Below, piece by piece: positions 35,062-43,969 of a DNA stretch of 64,000 nt. Location of the stretch: NCBI GenBank assembly GCA_965220385.1, contig OZ244825.1, positions 6,076,001-6,140,000 of the forward strand, read 5' to 3'. Source of the stretch: PCPOR2b sp965220385 (GTDB taxonomy: Bacteria > Poribacteria > WGA-4E > PCPOR2b). A program made the translations under genes and the position numbers. The notes below the pieces were generated by a model, which saw only the letters and a program-made list of their open reading frames with translations, was not told where the DNA came from and searched no databases. Every line of letters starts with the position of its first letter. Within the stretch, counting starts at the first letter, position 1.

Positions 35062-35335
35062 TAGGACTTACGCAGTTGAACGCTCAAAACCACCCGCCTC
35101 TATCCCCCCGCAAGTTGAGCCAAGCGAAATCCCGCCTGCCTGCTCACGGGACGGAGCCTGGTCTCGTGTTTTCATCCTGCCTGCCTGCTCTCGCTTCTTA
35201 GTCCCGATTCATCGGGGGCTTGTCGGAGTCCCGCCTGCCTGCTCCCGGCTTGTCGGAGTCCCGATTTATCGGGGATTTATCGGAGATTCTCTCGGACTTG
35301 CCCCGCGCCAATTGTGCTGAGATGCGTAAGTCCTA
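35062..35335. mobile_element. MITE-like element B (TAGGACTTACGCA ends)
   Basis: A 274-base non-coding element bounded by a perfect 13-base inverted repeat, TAGGACTTACGCA (35062-35074) and its complement (35323-35335). It contains several CCCGATTTATCGGGG palindromes and a reverse-oriented copy of the 'CTCCGACAAGCCGGGAGCAG' core. Its left end matches the right end of element A, so the two are the same family in opposite orientation. A 93-codon open frame across it is an artefact. Confidence 0.72.
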
Positions 35336-35475
35336 ATTTTCTTGTTTTTTTCATGAAGCTATGCTAAATTAGATCACATGTTATGCTGATATGTCAGTAT
35401 GTGTCAATAAATTTTTCGGTTCATATAAAAGAAAAGTGCAACTATAAACCATAAGTCTCCACGAATTTATTATTA

Positions 35476-35842
35476 TAACGCAAGTTGCTAGTGTTAAAAC
35501 CCCAGCGGTTTGAGATTAAGATTGGGTGCTTTTAGCTTTCGCTCCAGTTGCTTTGAATCCTGCCTGTCCCGATTCATCGGGGATTTATCAGGGCGGACAT
35601 GATGGGTGATGAGTATTTACCCAAGCACGTAACAGCGTCGTATTTAGCCCCAGCGGGGCGACATGTTTATAGCACATCGATAAACCAATACCCCCAAGCC
35701 CCAGTTGCTTTGAATCCCGATTTATCGGGGCGGGGCGACATGTGCAACTCGCGTTATCTTAATTACGTTTCACGTTTTACCCTTCACCTGTGGGGCGGCG
35801 ATAAATCGCCGAACTACAAAGATAACCCGCAACTTACGTTAA
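35476..35842. repeat. Composite repeat region before the giant protease gene
   Basis: An array of dispersed modules. ATAACGCAAGTTGC (35476-35489) has an inverted partner near 35745-35762 (GCAACTCGCGTTAT) and a third, GCAACTTACGTTAA, near 35829-35842. Between them are two copies of AGTTGCTTTGAATCC (35546, 35703) linked to CCCGAT..ATCGGGG palindromes, and two GGGGCGACATGT units (35655, 35730). It ends within 20 bases of the protease start at 35860, so it forms much of that gene's leader. No gene is supported. Confidence 0.6.
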
Positions 35843-35859
35843 TAAAGGATCTCAATTTA

Positions 35860-38800
35860 ATGAAAAAAGAATTTCTCCGTTTCACCTTATATGCGATAAT
35901 AATTTATCTCATCTGTGGCACACTCAACCCCGCCGTTGCCGCTACCCATCCATTGGCGAGAAACGGGACACATTTTTGCGGTGTCAGCGATGGTTGGGCG
36001 AACAAACGGCATTCGGATCAATACCCCAATCGCAATTATGCCCGCACTACTGCGGCGAACTTGAACGTCGGTGAACCGCGCACAGTGCGGATGATCTACT
36101 TTCTCCCTAACGACCGCCCGTATAGCGCTGATGTGGTACAACGGATGAAAGATGAGATTCTCAACATTCAGACCTTCTATGCTGAACAGATGGACGCACA
36201 CGGCTACGGACGGAGAACCTTCCGCGTGGAGACCGACCCCCAAGGCGCACCGAAAGTGCACCGCATGGATGGGAAACACCCCGATAGCTATTACCTTGAT
36301 GATACATCAACTACAGTGCGCGACGAGGTTGAAGAGGCGTTTGACCTTAATGCGAACGTCTACCTCATCGTCATCGACAATAGCATAAATGCAATTGGTC
36401 TGGCTGATGGACGGGTTGTCAGCGGTGTCGGAGGCAGAGATGAAAAAAATGGTGGAGGTGCGTGGGTGGATGGTGGATTTAGCTTCGAAACGGCGGCACA
36501 TGAACTGGGACACGCCTTCGGATTGCAACACGATTTCAGGGATGGTGCATACGTGATGTCGTATGGGGGGCATCGCGCCCTATGGAGGGTGGAGGATCGG
36601 TTGTCCGCATGTAGTGCCGAATATTTGTCCGTGCATCCCTACTTCAACCCCAATATCCCAATTGAAATGGAGGAGTCGCCAACAATCGAACTGATCTCGC
36701 CCCGTTCCTATCCGGCGAGTTCGCAGAGCCTTCCGGTTCGACTCAGAGTCAGCGATCCAGATGGGCTTCACCAAGTGATCTTACACGCTGCACAACCCGA
36801 CAATAGATGGTCGGTGAAGTCGTGTCGTGGATTTTCGGGTGAAAAATCAGCAATCATTGAATTTGATTATGATGGTGTAATCCCATCTGCTCACCAACCA
36901 TCTTACAGCATACGCACGAGTCTTTTGGATCCTCTTATTCATCCAATTGTTATTGAAGCCGTTGATGTGAATGGGGATGTAGACTCGTCAATGTGGGGTG
37001 GAGGTTTTCGGTTTGTGTTGCTATCTGAAACGCTTCAACCGCTGACGAAAATCTCAGGCGATAATCAGCACGGCTTACCCAACACACCGTTACCTGTCCC
37101 CTTTGTTGTTGAATTGCGGGATTTGAACGACGGTTTTGCGCGTAGGGAAGTTCCCATCACATTTACTGTCACTGTTGGCGGTGGTACACTCAGTGTCACA
37201 AGCACAATGACTGATGAAAAGGGCAGGGCAGAGAGTACACTCACGCTGGGGCCCAACTTCGGAACAAACATTGTTGAGGTGTACACTGAAGGGCACACGG
37301 TGACGTTCAATGCTGTGGCGGGGGCTCCGGCGGACATTCCTGACGCCAATCTCCGCGCTGCGATTGAGGATGCCCTCAATAAGGCACCGGGCACTCTGAT
37401 TGCCCCGGCGGAGATTGCAACTATGAACCATCTTAATGCCAGCAACGCGAACATAAGCGATTTGACAGGACTTGAAACTGCAACCAACCTGACAAATTTG
37501 TTTCTTGATGCTGAGTCGATAGAGAATCGTAATATCAACAGTAATTCGGTGTCAGATCTCTCGCCTCTTTCGGGCTTAACCAACTTGGATTACCTGGGTC
37601 TTAGTAACAACAACATCTCGGACCTCTCAGGGTTATCGGGCTTAACCAAGTTGAGGGAGCTGTCTCTTGGTAACAACAACATCTCGGACCTCTCGCCGGT
37701 GGCAGGCTTAACCAACTTGAGTCTCCTGTCTCTTGGTAACAACAACATCTCGGACCTCTCGCCGGTGGCAGGCTTAACCAACTTGAGTCTCCTGATTCTT
37801 AGTAACAACAACATCTCGGATCTTTCGCCCTTAGTAGCAAATACAGGATTGGGGAGTGGAGACATAGTTGATGTGCGAGGAAATCCCCTAAACCGCGCAT
37901 CAATAAAGACCCACATCCCCGCCCTCCAAAGCAGAGGGGTTGCAGTATGGTTCGACGACCGAACGCCTACGATATTATTGAATGTTTCAGGCGTGATTAC
38001 CGCGTCAAATAACGTGATTATCGTTGAAGTAAGGGACAGTAACGGACGCGTACTTGAAGGGGTTCCGGTGACGTTTACTGTCACTTCAGGCGGTGGAACA
38101 CTCAGTGTAACGAGCGCAATCACGGATGAAAAGGGCAGAGCACAGAGTACGCTCACACTAGGGCCTGATGGGGGTACGAATATAGTTCGTGCAAGTGTCG
38201 AAGGAATTTCTGAGTCGGTGACCTTCAGCGATGTTCAGGCAAACATCCCTGATTCCAATCTTCGCGCTGCCATTGAGGGGGCTTTGGGCAAAAAAGAGGG
38301 GGTGCCGATCGCTCCAGGGGAGATGGCAGCATTGACTCGCCTTGAAGCACCAAACGCCAATATCACTGATTTAACCGGGCTTGAGTTTGCAACCAACCTA
38401 ACATATCTGGATCTTGGGTTCGATACAGAGGGGCGTCGGATTAACAGCAACTCCGTATCAAATCTATCGCCTTTGGTAGGCTTAACGCAACTGACATATC
38501 TGAATCTTTGGGGGAACAGTATCTCAGACATCTCACCTCTGGCAGGATTAACTAAACTGACACAACTGGAACTTTCCGACAATAGTATTTCGGATATATC
38601 GTCGGTGGCGGGACTAACCAATCTGACATATCTGGATCTTGACGGTAACAGCATCTCGGACATCTCCGGGGTATCAGAGTTAACCAATCTGACACGACTA
38701 GAGCTTGGGGGTAGTGGGGGTAGCAACCTCTCGGACCTTTCGCCTCTGGCTAACTTAACTAACCTAACAATACTGTGGCTTTATGGCAACAACATTTCGG

Positions 38801-40488
38801 ATCTCTCGTCCTTGATAGATAATACAGGATTGGGGAGTGGAGATAAGGTTTATGTACAGAGCAATCCCTTGAGCTACCAATCCATCCACACCCATATTCC
38901 AACCCTCCAAAGCAGAGGGGTTACAGTTGAGTTTGACAACCGAGCCCATCCCGCACTTCTGAAAATCTCAGGCGATAATCAGAACGGCGCCTCCTTCGTA
39001 TCATTGTCTCAACCATTTGTCGTTGAAGCACAGGACGCGAAAGGTTCTGCACTCGGGGGGATTTCGGTCACATTTGCCGTTGTCGCAGGCGGTGGTACGC
39101 TCAGCACTACAAGCACAAGGACTGGTCCCAACGGCAGGGCACAGAGCACACTCATATTGGGTCCAAATCTGGGAGCAAACACCGTTTCTGTGTCTGCCAC
39201 CGGAATTGAGAGTCCAGCCACTTTTTACGCTATCGCTGATACCCTCCCCACCGAATTCCTCTGGTCAATACCACCCGGTATCAGTTTGATTCATGTCCCG
39301 TTGAGAGTCACTGCGATTAAGGGCGTGGAAACGACGGTTGCATCTATCTCTGAACTCTACGACGTTCTCGGCGGTGCAAATGCTGTCCAATTCCTCATCA
39401 CCTATGACTCCCAAGCTCAGGACTGGCGCAGCTATTTCGGTGCTTCGGATACTTCCGCGGATGTGCGCTTAGCTAACGACACAGGAATTATCGCTAATTT
39501 GAAAGCGTCGGCATCGCTCCATCTAAGTGGCACCCCACTAAGAACAGGTGGAAGTGGTGCCATCAACTTGAACCAGGGGTTCAACCTTGTAGGACTGCCG
39601 TTGAGAGATCCAAGAATACAGCGTGTGAGCGACCTGCTTACACTTGAAGAGATTGGGGGCAATGTCCCTGTAATTATCCTCACCGATGGCGACACGTTCA
39701 CGTTGGTCGGACGCGCGGGTGATCCGGGGGATATAGCAATCACCGGGGGACAAGGCTTTATCATGACCGCTCAACGGGCTGCAACAGTTACGCTCTCCGG
39801 TGATGGGTGGTATAATGCCGCTGACCCGTCTGCCGCACCGCAAGTGGCATTGAAGGGTATCGAAGTAAAGCACACCACTCCTGTGTTAGCGTTGAGAGGG
39901 GCAGTGGTTGACAAAGGAGCAGGCTTAAAGGTGCCAACCTTCCGGGTAACCGTAAAGAACCTATCAACTGGCAGAGCGGTCGCCACTGCTGCGACACCCG
40001 ATGGGGCAGGTTATCAACTCACCGTCGTTGACATAGAGACAGGACGTGCAGCGACGGTTGGGGATCTTCTTGAAATTGTTGCCAAATCTCCAGATCCGTC
40101 AGTCGGTATACAACCGTTACGATATACCGTTACGGCTGAAGATGTGAAGCGGAGCTATATTCAGTTGCCGGCCCTGGTCGCCTACGAGATACCGGCGGAG
40201 ACGGAATTGTTGTCCAACTACCCGAATCCGTTCAATCCGGAGACATGGATACCGTATCGGTTGGCGGAGGATACTTTCGTGACGTTGACCATCTATGACG
40301 GTAGCGGTAAGGTTGTCCGGGCGCTCGATGTTGGGCATCGGATTGCTGCGGTCTACGAGAATCGGTCAAAGGCAATCTATTGGGATGGAAGAAATGATGT
40401 GGGGGAACGGGTGGCGAGCGGTGTGTATTTCTATCACCTGTCCGCTGGCGATTATTCTGCCACGCGGCGGATGGTGATTTTGAAGTAG
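35860..40488 (+). CDS. Giant secreted metzincin-type protease with Big-1 and LRR modules
   Basis: 1542 residues from the ATG at 35860, chosen for AAAGGA upstream and because a signal peptide follows at once (LRFTLYAIIIYLICGTLNPAVA); the frame is open 87 residues further back through repeat DNA. A zinc-protease domain carries HELGHAFGLQH (214-224), the full HExxHxxGxxH metzincin motif, and a Met-turn (YVMSYGG). Then come three Big-1/invasin-like Ig domains (about 392-487, 706-794, 1032-1127) alternating with two internalin-like LRR blocks (about 493-697 and 796-1027), a further beta-rich region, and the NYPNPFNPETWIPY C-terminal domain (about 1444-1542). It is a surface-anchored or secreted adhesin-protease; target unknown. 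Confidence 0.88.
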   Translation: MKKEFLRFTLYAIIIYLICGTLNPAVAATHPLARNGTHFCGVSDGWANKRHSDQYPNRNYARTTAANLNVGEPRTVRMIYFLPNDRPYSADVVQRMKDEILNIQTFYAEQMDAHGYGRRTFRVETDPQGAPKVHRMDGKHPDSYYLDDTSTTVRDEVEEAFDLNANVYLIVIDNSINAIGLADGRVVSGVGGRDEKNGGGAWVDGGFSFETAAHELGHAFGLQHDFRDGAYVMSYGGHRALWRVEDRLSACSAEYLSVHPYFNPNIPIEMEESPTIELISPRSYPASSQSLPVRLRVSDPDGLHQVILHAAQPDNRWSVKSCRGFSGEKSAIIEFDYDGVIPSAHQPSYSIRTSLLDPLIHPIVIEAVDVNGDVDSSMWGGGFRFVLLSETLQPLTKISGDNQHGLPNTPLPVPFVVELRDLNDGFARREVPITFTVTVGGGTLSVTSTMTDEKGRAESTLTLGPNFGTNIVEVYTEGHTVTFNAVAGAPADIPDANLRAAIEDALNKAPGTLIAPAEIATMNHLNASNANISDLTGLETATNLTNLFLDAESIENRNINSNSVSDLSPLSGLTNLDYLGLSNNNISDLSGLSGLTKLRELSLGNNNISDLSPVAGLTNLSLLSLGNNNISDLSPVAGLTNLSLLILSNNNISDLSPLVANTGLGSGDIVDVRGNPLNRASIKTHIPALQSRGVAVWFDDRTPTILLNVSGVITASNNVIIVEVRDSNGRVLEGVPVTFTVTSGGGTLSVTSAITDEKGRAQSTLTLGPDGGTNIVRASVEGISESVTFSDVQANIPDSNLRAAIEGALGKKEGVPIAPGEMAALTRLEAPNANITDLTGLEFATNLTYLDLGFDTEGRRINSNSVSNLSPLVGLTQLTYLNLWGNSISDISPLAGLTKLTQLELSDNSISDISSVAGLTNLTYLDLDGNSISDISGVSELTNLTRLELGGSGGSNLSDLSPLANLTNLTILWLYGNNISDLSSLIDNTGLGSGDKVYVQSNPLSYQSIHTHIPTLQSRGVTVEFDNRAHPALLKISGDNQNGASFVSLSQPFVVEAQDAKGSALGGISVTFAVVAGGGTLSTTSTRTGPNGRAQSTLILGPNLGANTVSVSATGIESPATFYAIADTLPTEFLWSIPPGISLIHVPLRVTAIKGVETTVASISELYDVLGGANAVQFLITYDSQAQDWRSYFGASDTSADVRLANDTGIIANLKASASLHLSGTPLRTGGSGAINLNQGFNLVGLPLRDPRIQRVSDLLTLEEIGGNVPVIILTDGDTFTLVGRAGDPGDIAITGGQGFIMTAQRAATVTLSGDGWYNAADPSAAPQVALKGIEVKHTTPVLALRGAVVDKGAGLKVPTFRVTVKNLSTGRAVATAATPDGAGYQLTVVDIETGRAATVGDLLEIVAKSPDPSVGIQPLRYTVTAEDVKRSYIQLPALVAYEIPAETELLSNYPNPFNPETWIPYRLAEDTFVTLTIYDGSGKVVRALDVGHRIAAVYENRSKAIYWDGRNDVGERVASGVYFYHLSAGDYSATRRMVILK
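37586..37835 (+). repeat. Near-identical LRR-coding direct repeats
   Basis: About 66-base units encoding NNNISDLSPVAGLTNLSLL recur with near-identical DNA sequence, for example around 37675-37735 and 37741-37800. The DNA identity is higher than protein conservation needs, which points to recent duplication or gene conversion inside the gene. Confidence 0.7.
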
Positions 40489-40512
40489 GGGCGGCACAAA
40501 GTAGTAGGCACA

Positions 40513-40622
40513 TTGCTTTGAATCCCGCCTATCCCGATGAATCGGGAGTCCGTGCCGAGACCAGGCAGGCGGGATGTGCCACTTATCAGGGGGGACTTAT
40601 GAACCAACGGCGTAAGTCCTAA
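40513..40622. repeat. Truncated MITE/composite repeat C
   Basis: Starts with ATTGCTTTGAATCCCG and a CCCGATGAATCGGG palindrome, carries the CGGGATGTGCCACTTATCAG module also found in element D, and ends with GCGTAAGTCCTA (40610-40621), the right end of the element A/B family. A matching left end is missing, so it is a truncated or rearranged copy. Confidence 0.55.
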
Positions 40623-40644
40623 TTACGTTAGCAAGGAGAAAGAA

Positions 40645-41475
40645 ATGAAGACACTCCAGCTTGTATTGAGCATAACGCTCGTTTTTGCCATGTATTTGAG
40701 TGCAGCAGATAGGGGAAAGGAGAAAGGCAAAGAGCCGAAAAGCAACGGTGCACATCCAGTTGAGCCACTTTTCAAGAATTCGATTGTATCCACCGAGTTC
40801 GACTTCATTACCTCCGCCGACCCCAATGCTTTTGAATCCCTCCGCTTTCTTGGCCAGGGAACGCGAGAAATGCCGGATAAGCGAAACAATGAACTGATGG
40901 CAAAGGACACTTTTATCTTTGAAGCCCGCTTTCGTGATGACAGTGAGGTGAAGATCTGGGCACATAGCGCATTCGGAAGCATGGAGGTGGCCGAACGCTA
41001 TGCCCTCATGCTGTCTGGGCCTCTCGGTAAACTTCCAGAGTTGATGCGCAAAAAACTTTCACATGTTGTGATCCACAAAGGTGATCTGACCGCCTTTGCA
41101 GAGAGCGCTGGCCACTTCTTCGTTCTCTATTCGGAGAATATGGAAACACGCGTCCGCAATCACGATCTGGAGGAAACGGTGTTCCATGAATCGGTGCACG
41201 CCACACTTAGCTTGAAGCATAGCAAGAGCAAAGCATGGTTGTCGGCACAAAAAGCTGATGACGGTTTCATCACGCAGTATGCGGCTAGTAACCCCACACA
41301 GGAAGACCTGCCTGAGTCTGCCCTTTTTGCCTATACCGTGCTGAAACGCCCAGGTCGCCTACCCTCAGAGGTAGAGACATGGGTTCACGAGCACATACCA
41401 AATTGCCTCGCCTTTTTTCGGCGAATCTTTTCCGGGGTCGAGAAGGAGAAGGCAGAATCTGCAAACAGTCGCTAA
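40645..41475 (+). CDS. Secreted protein with HExxH metalloprotease-like motif
   Basis: 276 residues with a signal peptide (MKTLQLVLSITLVFAMYLSAA). A possible zinc-binding HESVH lies at 181-185 within LEETVFHESVHATLSLKH, in a helix-like context like that of gluzincin proteases; a third ligand cannot be assigned. No family is recognised. It is expected outside the cytoplasm. AAGGAGA lies before the ATG. It follows the giant metzincin-type protein after a repeat-rich gap of 156 bases, so the two may be functionally linked, although the repeat makes co-transcription uncertain. Confidence 0.7.
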   Translation: MKTLQLVLSITLVFAMYLSAADRGKEKGKEPKSNGAHPVEPLFKNSIVSTEFDFITSADPNAFESLRFLGQGTREMPDKRNNELMAKDTFIFEARFRDDSEVKIWAHSAFGSMEVAERYALMLSGPLGKLPELMRKKLSHVVIHKGDLTAFAESAGHFFVLYSENMETRVRNHDLEETVFHESVHATLSLKHSKSKAWLSAQKADDGFITQYAASNPTQEDLPESALFAYTVLKRPGRLPSEVETWVHEHIPNCLAFFRRIFSGVEKEKAESANSR

Positions 41476-41579
41476 CAATATGCTGCACCGGAGCGGCCGA
41501 TCCGGTGTGTTCTGAAGTCGTGAGTTTCGGGCAGTCACTACCCTTCCTCGTTACACACTTTAATCCAAATGTGAGCCAT

Positions 41580-41800
41580 CAAGGATAACGCAGGTTGCTA
41601 GTTGTCCAGTCTGCTCGGCTTGGATAGGCGTATCCAAGTTGCTTTGAATCCCGATTTATCGGGGTCTCGGACTCTCCCCGATAAATCGGGACTCCGACAA
41701 GCCGAGAGCAGGCAGGCGGAACGGAGCCATCTTTGTAAATATGCAGTGGATTTGTCAATCCACTGCGAGTTGCTTTGAATCCCGATTTATCGGGGCGGTG
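41580..41800. repeat. Modular hairpin repeat array
   Basis: A string of short units: ATAACGCAGGTTGCTAGT (41585), a perfect hairpin CTTGGATA-GGCG-TATCCAAG (41619-41638), TTGCTTTGAATCCCG with CCCGATTTATCGGGG (about 41639-41664), a second palindrome and the 'CTCCGACAAGCCGAGAGCAG' core (to 41718), a perfect 10-bp hairpin GCAGTGGATT-TGTC-AATCCACTGC (41743-41766), and another TTGCTTTGAATCCCG palindrome unit (41770-41798). Nothing in the 423-base gap 41476-41898 looks coding. Confidence 0.65.
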
Positions 41801-41898
41801 ATGGGGTGACTTTAGCGTTTATTCGCTCGGTTTGAGCCGTTTTCTTATAACTAGTAACTTAGGTAAGGATAAGGAACTGAGGTCCCACACAACATCCC

Positions 41899-42978
41899 TC
41901 ACGAATATGATCGTCCCCCGGCATATATCCCATCAACAATAGCCTGATCCGTCCACATCTCCTGTGGTGTAATGAGCGGCGACGTTTTACCGAGTGCACA
42001 ATCGATAAAATGAAGCGCTTCGGTGCGGGTTCGTACCCTCGGGTTATCCTCAAACGTGTCGGCGATGCCGGGGGCTACCTCCTCGGTCACATCCACATAA
42101 TCGCCGTCCCGCCACGTCAATAACTGGAACGGCGACAATGAAGCGTACCCTTCGGTTCCCCACACATCGACGCCGTTATCCCTGGTTTTCGGGGGCGCCA
42201 GCCACATACTCTCGACCGACAATGTAACATCATCGGCAAAAGTAACATAGCCGCTCACCAAATCTTCCACATCGTAGGTGTCTCGAACCGCTTCCAGATC
42301 AGGAGGCAGCGTGGGGAGGTTGGCAAAACGTGCGCTTGCCCGACCTTCTACGGAGAGTAGGGGCGGACAACCGAGGAGCCAAACCCCCAGATCCAGTGTA
42401 TGCACACCGGTGCTGGCGAGTGAGCCACCCCCGGATCGGGACTTGATGTAGTGTGGTCCCCAAACCGGAACGCTGCCTGCGTGTATCCAAGTGCGTGCAA
42501 AGCGGGGTGTTCCCAATCCTCCGCTGCGGATGAATTTATGCGCCGCCTGTGCATCCTTGCGGAACCGAAAATTATATCCGACCATCAGCATCCGATCTGC
42601 CCCCTCCGCTGCTTGAAGCATTGCTTCTGCGTCGGCGAGTGAGGGTGCCATCGGTTTGGCCGCCAACACGTGGGCACCGCTGTTAAGTGCGGCAATGGTC
42701 ACGGTGGGGCGGATATCTGCCATCGTGCCAACCATGACCACATCGAGAGATTCTTTGTCAAACATCTCTTGGTAATCTGTGTAAGTTGCCGCGCGTGGTC
42801 GTTGGGGGTGCGCCTCGAACAGCTCACGTGCGACTGTTTCAGCGCGTTCTATATCGACATCGCACACCGCAGCCAGGTTGGCGTCTGGGTGATCGACTAC
42901 GTTGTCTGAGTATGCGTGGCGCCCAAAGGAACCGCAGCCGACGACACCGACGCGCAATGGACGAGAACTGTTATTCAT
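41899..42978 (-). CDS. Gfo/Idh/MocA family oxidoreductase, second copy
   Basis: 359 residues. Rossmann start GVVGCGSFGRHAYSDN. The catalytic motif reads AAKPMA (Lys108 kept) where most members have EKP, so the conserved Glu is replaced by Ala. The C-terminal domain includes STGVHTLDLGVWLLG with the conserved His and Asp. GAGGAGG precedes the ATG. It is the last gene of a minus-strand run with a PhyH oxygenase, a malate/lactate dehydrogenase-like enzyme and an M32 peptidase. The loss of Glu may alter cofactor or substrate handling but the family tolerates some variation. Confidence 0.9.
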   Translation of the reverse strand: MNNSSRPLRVGVVGCGSFGRHAYSDNVVDHPDANLAAVCDVDIERAETVARELFEAHPQRPRAATYTDYQEMFDKESLDVVMVGTMADIRPTVTIAALNSGAHVLAAKPMAPSLADAEAMLQAAEGADRMLMVGYNFRFRKDAQAAHKFIRSGGLGTPRFARTWIHAGSVPVWGPHYIKSRSGGGSLASTGVHTLDLGVWLLGCPPLLSVEGRASARFANLPTLPPDLEAVRDTYDVEDLVSGYVTFADDVTLSVESMWLAPPKTRDNGVDVWGTEGYASLSPFQLLTWRDGDYVDVTEEVAPGIADTFEDNPRVRTRTEALHFIDCALGKTSPLITPQEMWTDQAIVDGIYAGGRSYS

Positions 42979-43067
42979 GCTGCCTCCTCATTGCCTCAAA
43001 ATTTGGAAACTTGCGCCAAACTCGGGGCTGGTAATGATGATGAGTAACGCGAGATCTCTGTATGGTG

Positions 43068-43889
43068 CTACTGTTCCACCGAACCCGGCGCATCAAAGTA
43101 GCCGACCTCTGTCAGACGGTCAATCCAAGCTTGACGGGTTGAGCTGCGGTGCGGATTGGACATCCACTGTTTCGAGTATAGATACTGCCGTTTGGGATTG
43201 AATGCTTTGACCCCGGCTTGGGCGTTACCTTCACCCTGTTTACGAAGCGCTTCAAGTTCTTCGGGGTTCTTCGGATTTGTGTAATAGACAACCGTGCACA
43301 TCCGGCGATCATTGCTGCCGCCGCACGATGCGTGCCACATACGAAGGTCAAACGCGACCACGTCTCCCGGTTCAGAAGCGAGCGCGGCACACGGTACTTG
43401 CTCCAACGGCAGTGCCCGGACACCATCGGCGAACCTGTCATCGTCAGGAAGCCGATGAGCGCTAGGAATTACACGCAACGCTCCTGTATTCCCGTCCACC
43501 GGTTCCAGATAAAACGCGAACTTCACGCCGTATTGATGAACCGTGCCGGTATCGCGGTGCCAGCGTGTGTCGCCGGTATAGCGGTTGGCGTCTGTGCCGA
43601 TACCGAGCACATCGTCCCCGTATAACTGTTTAGCGACAGTCAAAAAACGGGGGTCTTCCATCAGGCTTGCAAAGAACGGCGTATCTTCGTCCGTCATCGG
43701 CGTCCAGTGGCGTTCTGTACCATCAAACGGTCTGTGCGCGTATTGCTCTGCCATGGTAGCGTCAAACTCTTTGCGGATCGTTGTGAGTTCATCGGCTGAG
43801 AACAGCTGCTTTAGTACCGTGTAGCCAAACGTCTTGTGGAAGTCGATTTGGTCTTCAGTAAGCCCTACTGTGTTAGTGGCCTGAGTCAT
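43068..43889 (-). CDS. Phytanoyl-CoA dioxygenase (PhyH) family protein, third copy
   Basis: 273 residues from the ATG at 43889, with GGAAGGAG upstream; an open frame to 44021 overlaps the preceding gene. The metal triad is visible as H-x-D in TRWHRDTGTVHQ and a later His in MWHASCGGS; the start LTEDQIDFHKTFGYTVLKQLFS is a typical PhyH N-terminus. It lies between a malate/lactate dehydrogenase-like gene (80-base gap) and a Gfo/Idh gene (89-base gap), a pairing with oxidoreductases that suggests stepwise breakdown of one compound. Its substrate is unknown. Confidence 0.9.
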   Translation of the reverse strand: MTQATNTVGLTEDQIDFHKTFGYTVLKQLFSADELTTIRKEFDATMAEQYAHRPFDGTERHWTPMTDEDTPFFASLMEDPRFLTVAKQLYGDDVLGIGTDANRYTGDTRWHRDTGTVHQYGVKFAFYLEPVDGNTGALRVIPSAHRLPDDDRFADGVRALPLEQVPCAALASEPGDVVAFDLRMWHASCGGSNDRRMCTVVYYTNPKNPEELEALRKQGEGNAQAGVKAFNPKRQYLYSKQWMSNPHRSSTRQAWIDRLTEVGYFDAPGSVEQ

Positions 43890-43969
43890 GTGCGTATCTC
43901 CTTCCCTATGTTCCTTTCTATAGGTGAGCAGGGAAGGCAGATCTGCGTTCCCTACAATCTGAGGTTTGC

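Noticed and set aside
35039..35320. 93-codon open frame with repeated 'PPACSR' stretches
   Set aside because: It lies within MITE-like element B; the repeats come from DNA palindromes, there is no SD and no family likeness.
35599..35859. Extra 87 N-terminal residues on the giant protease
   Set aside because: They are coded by dispersed repeats, and a signal peptide begins at the ATG at 35860.
37586..37835. Possible CRISPR-like periodic repeats
   Set aside because: The repeats are in frame and code for LRR units; there are no unique spacers and no cas genes.
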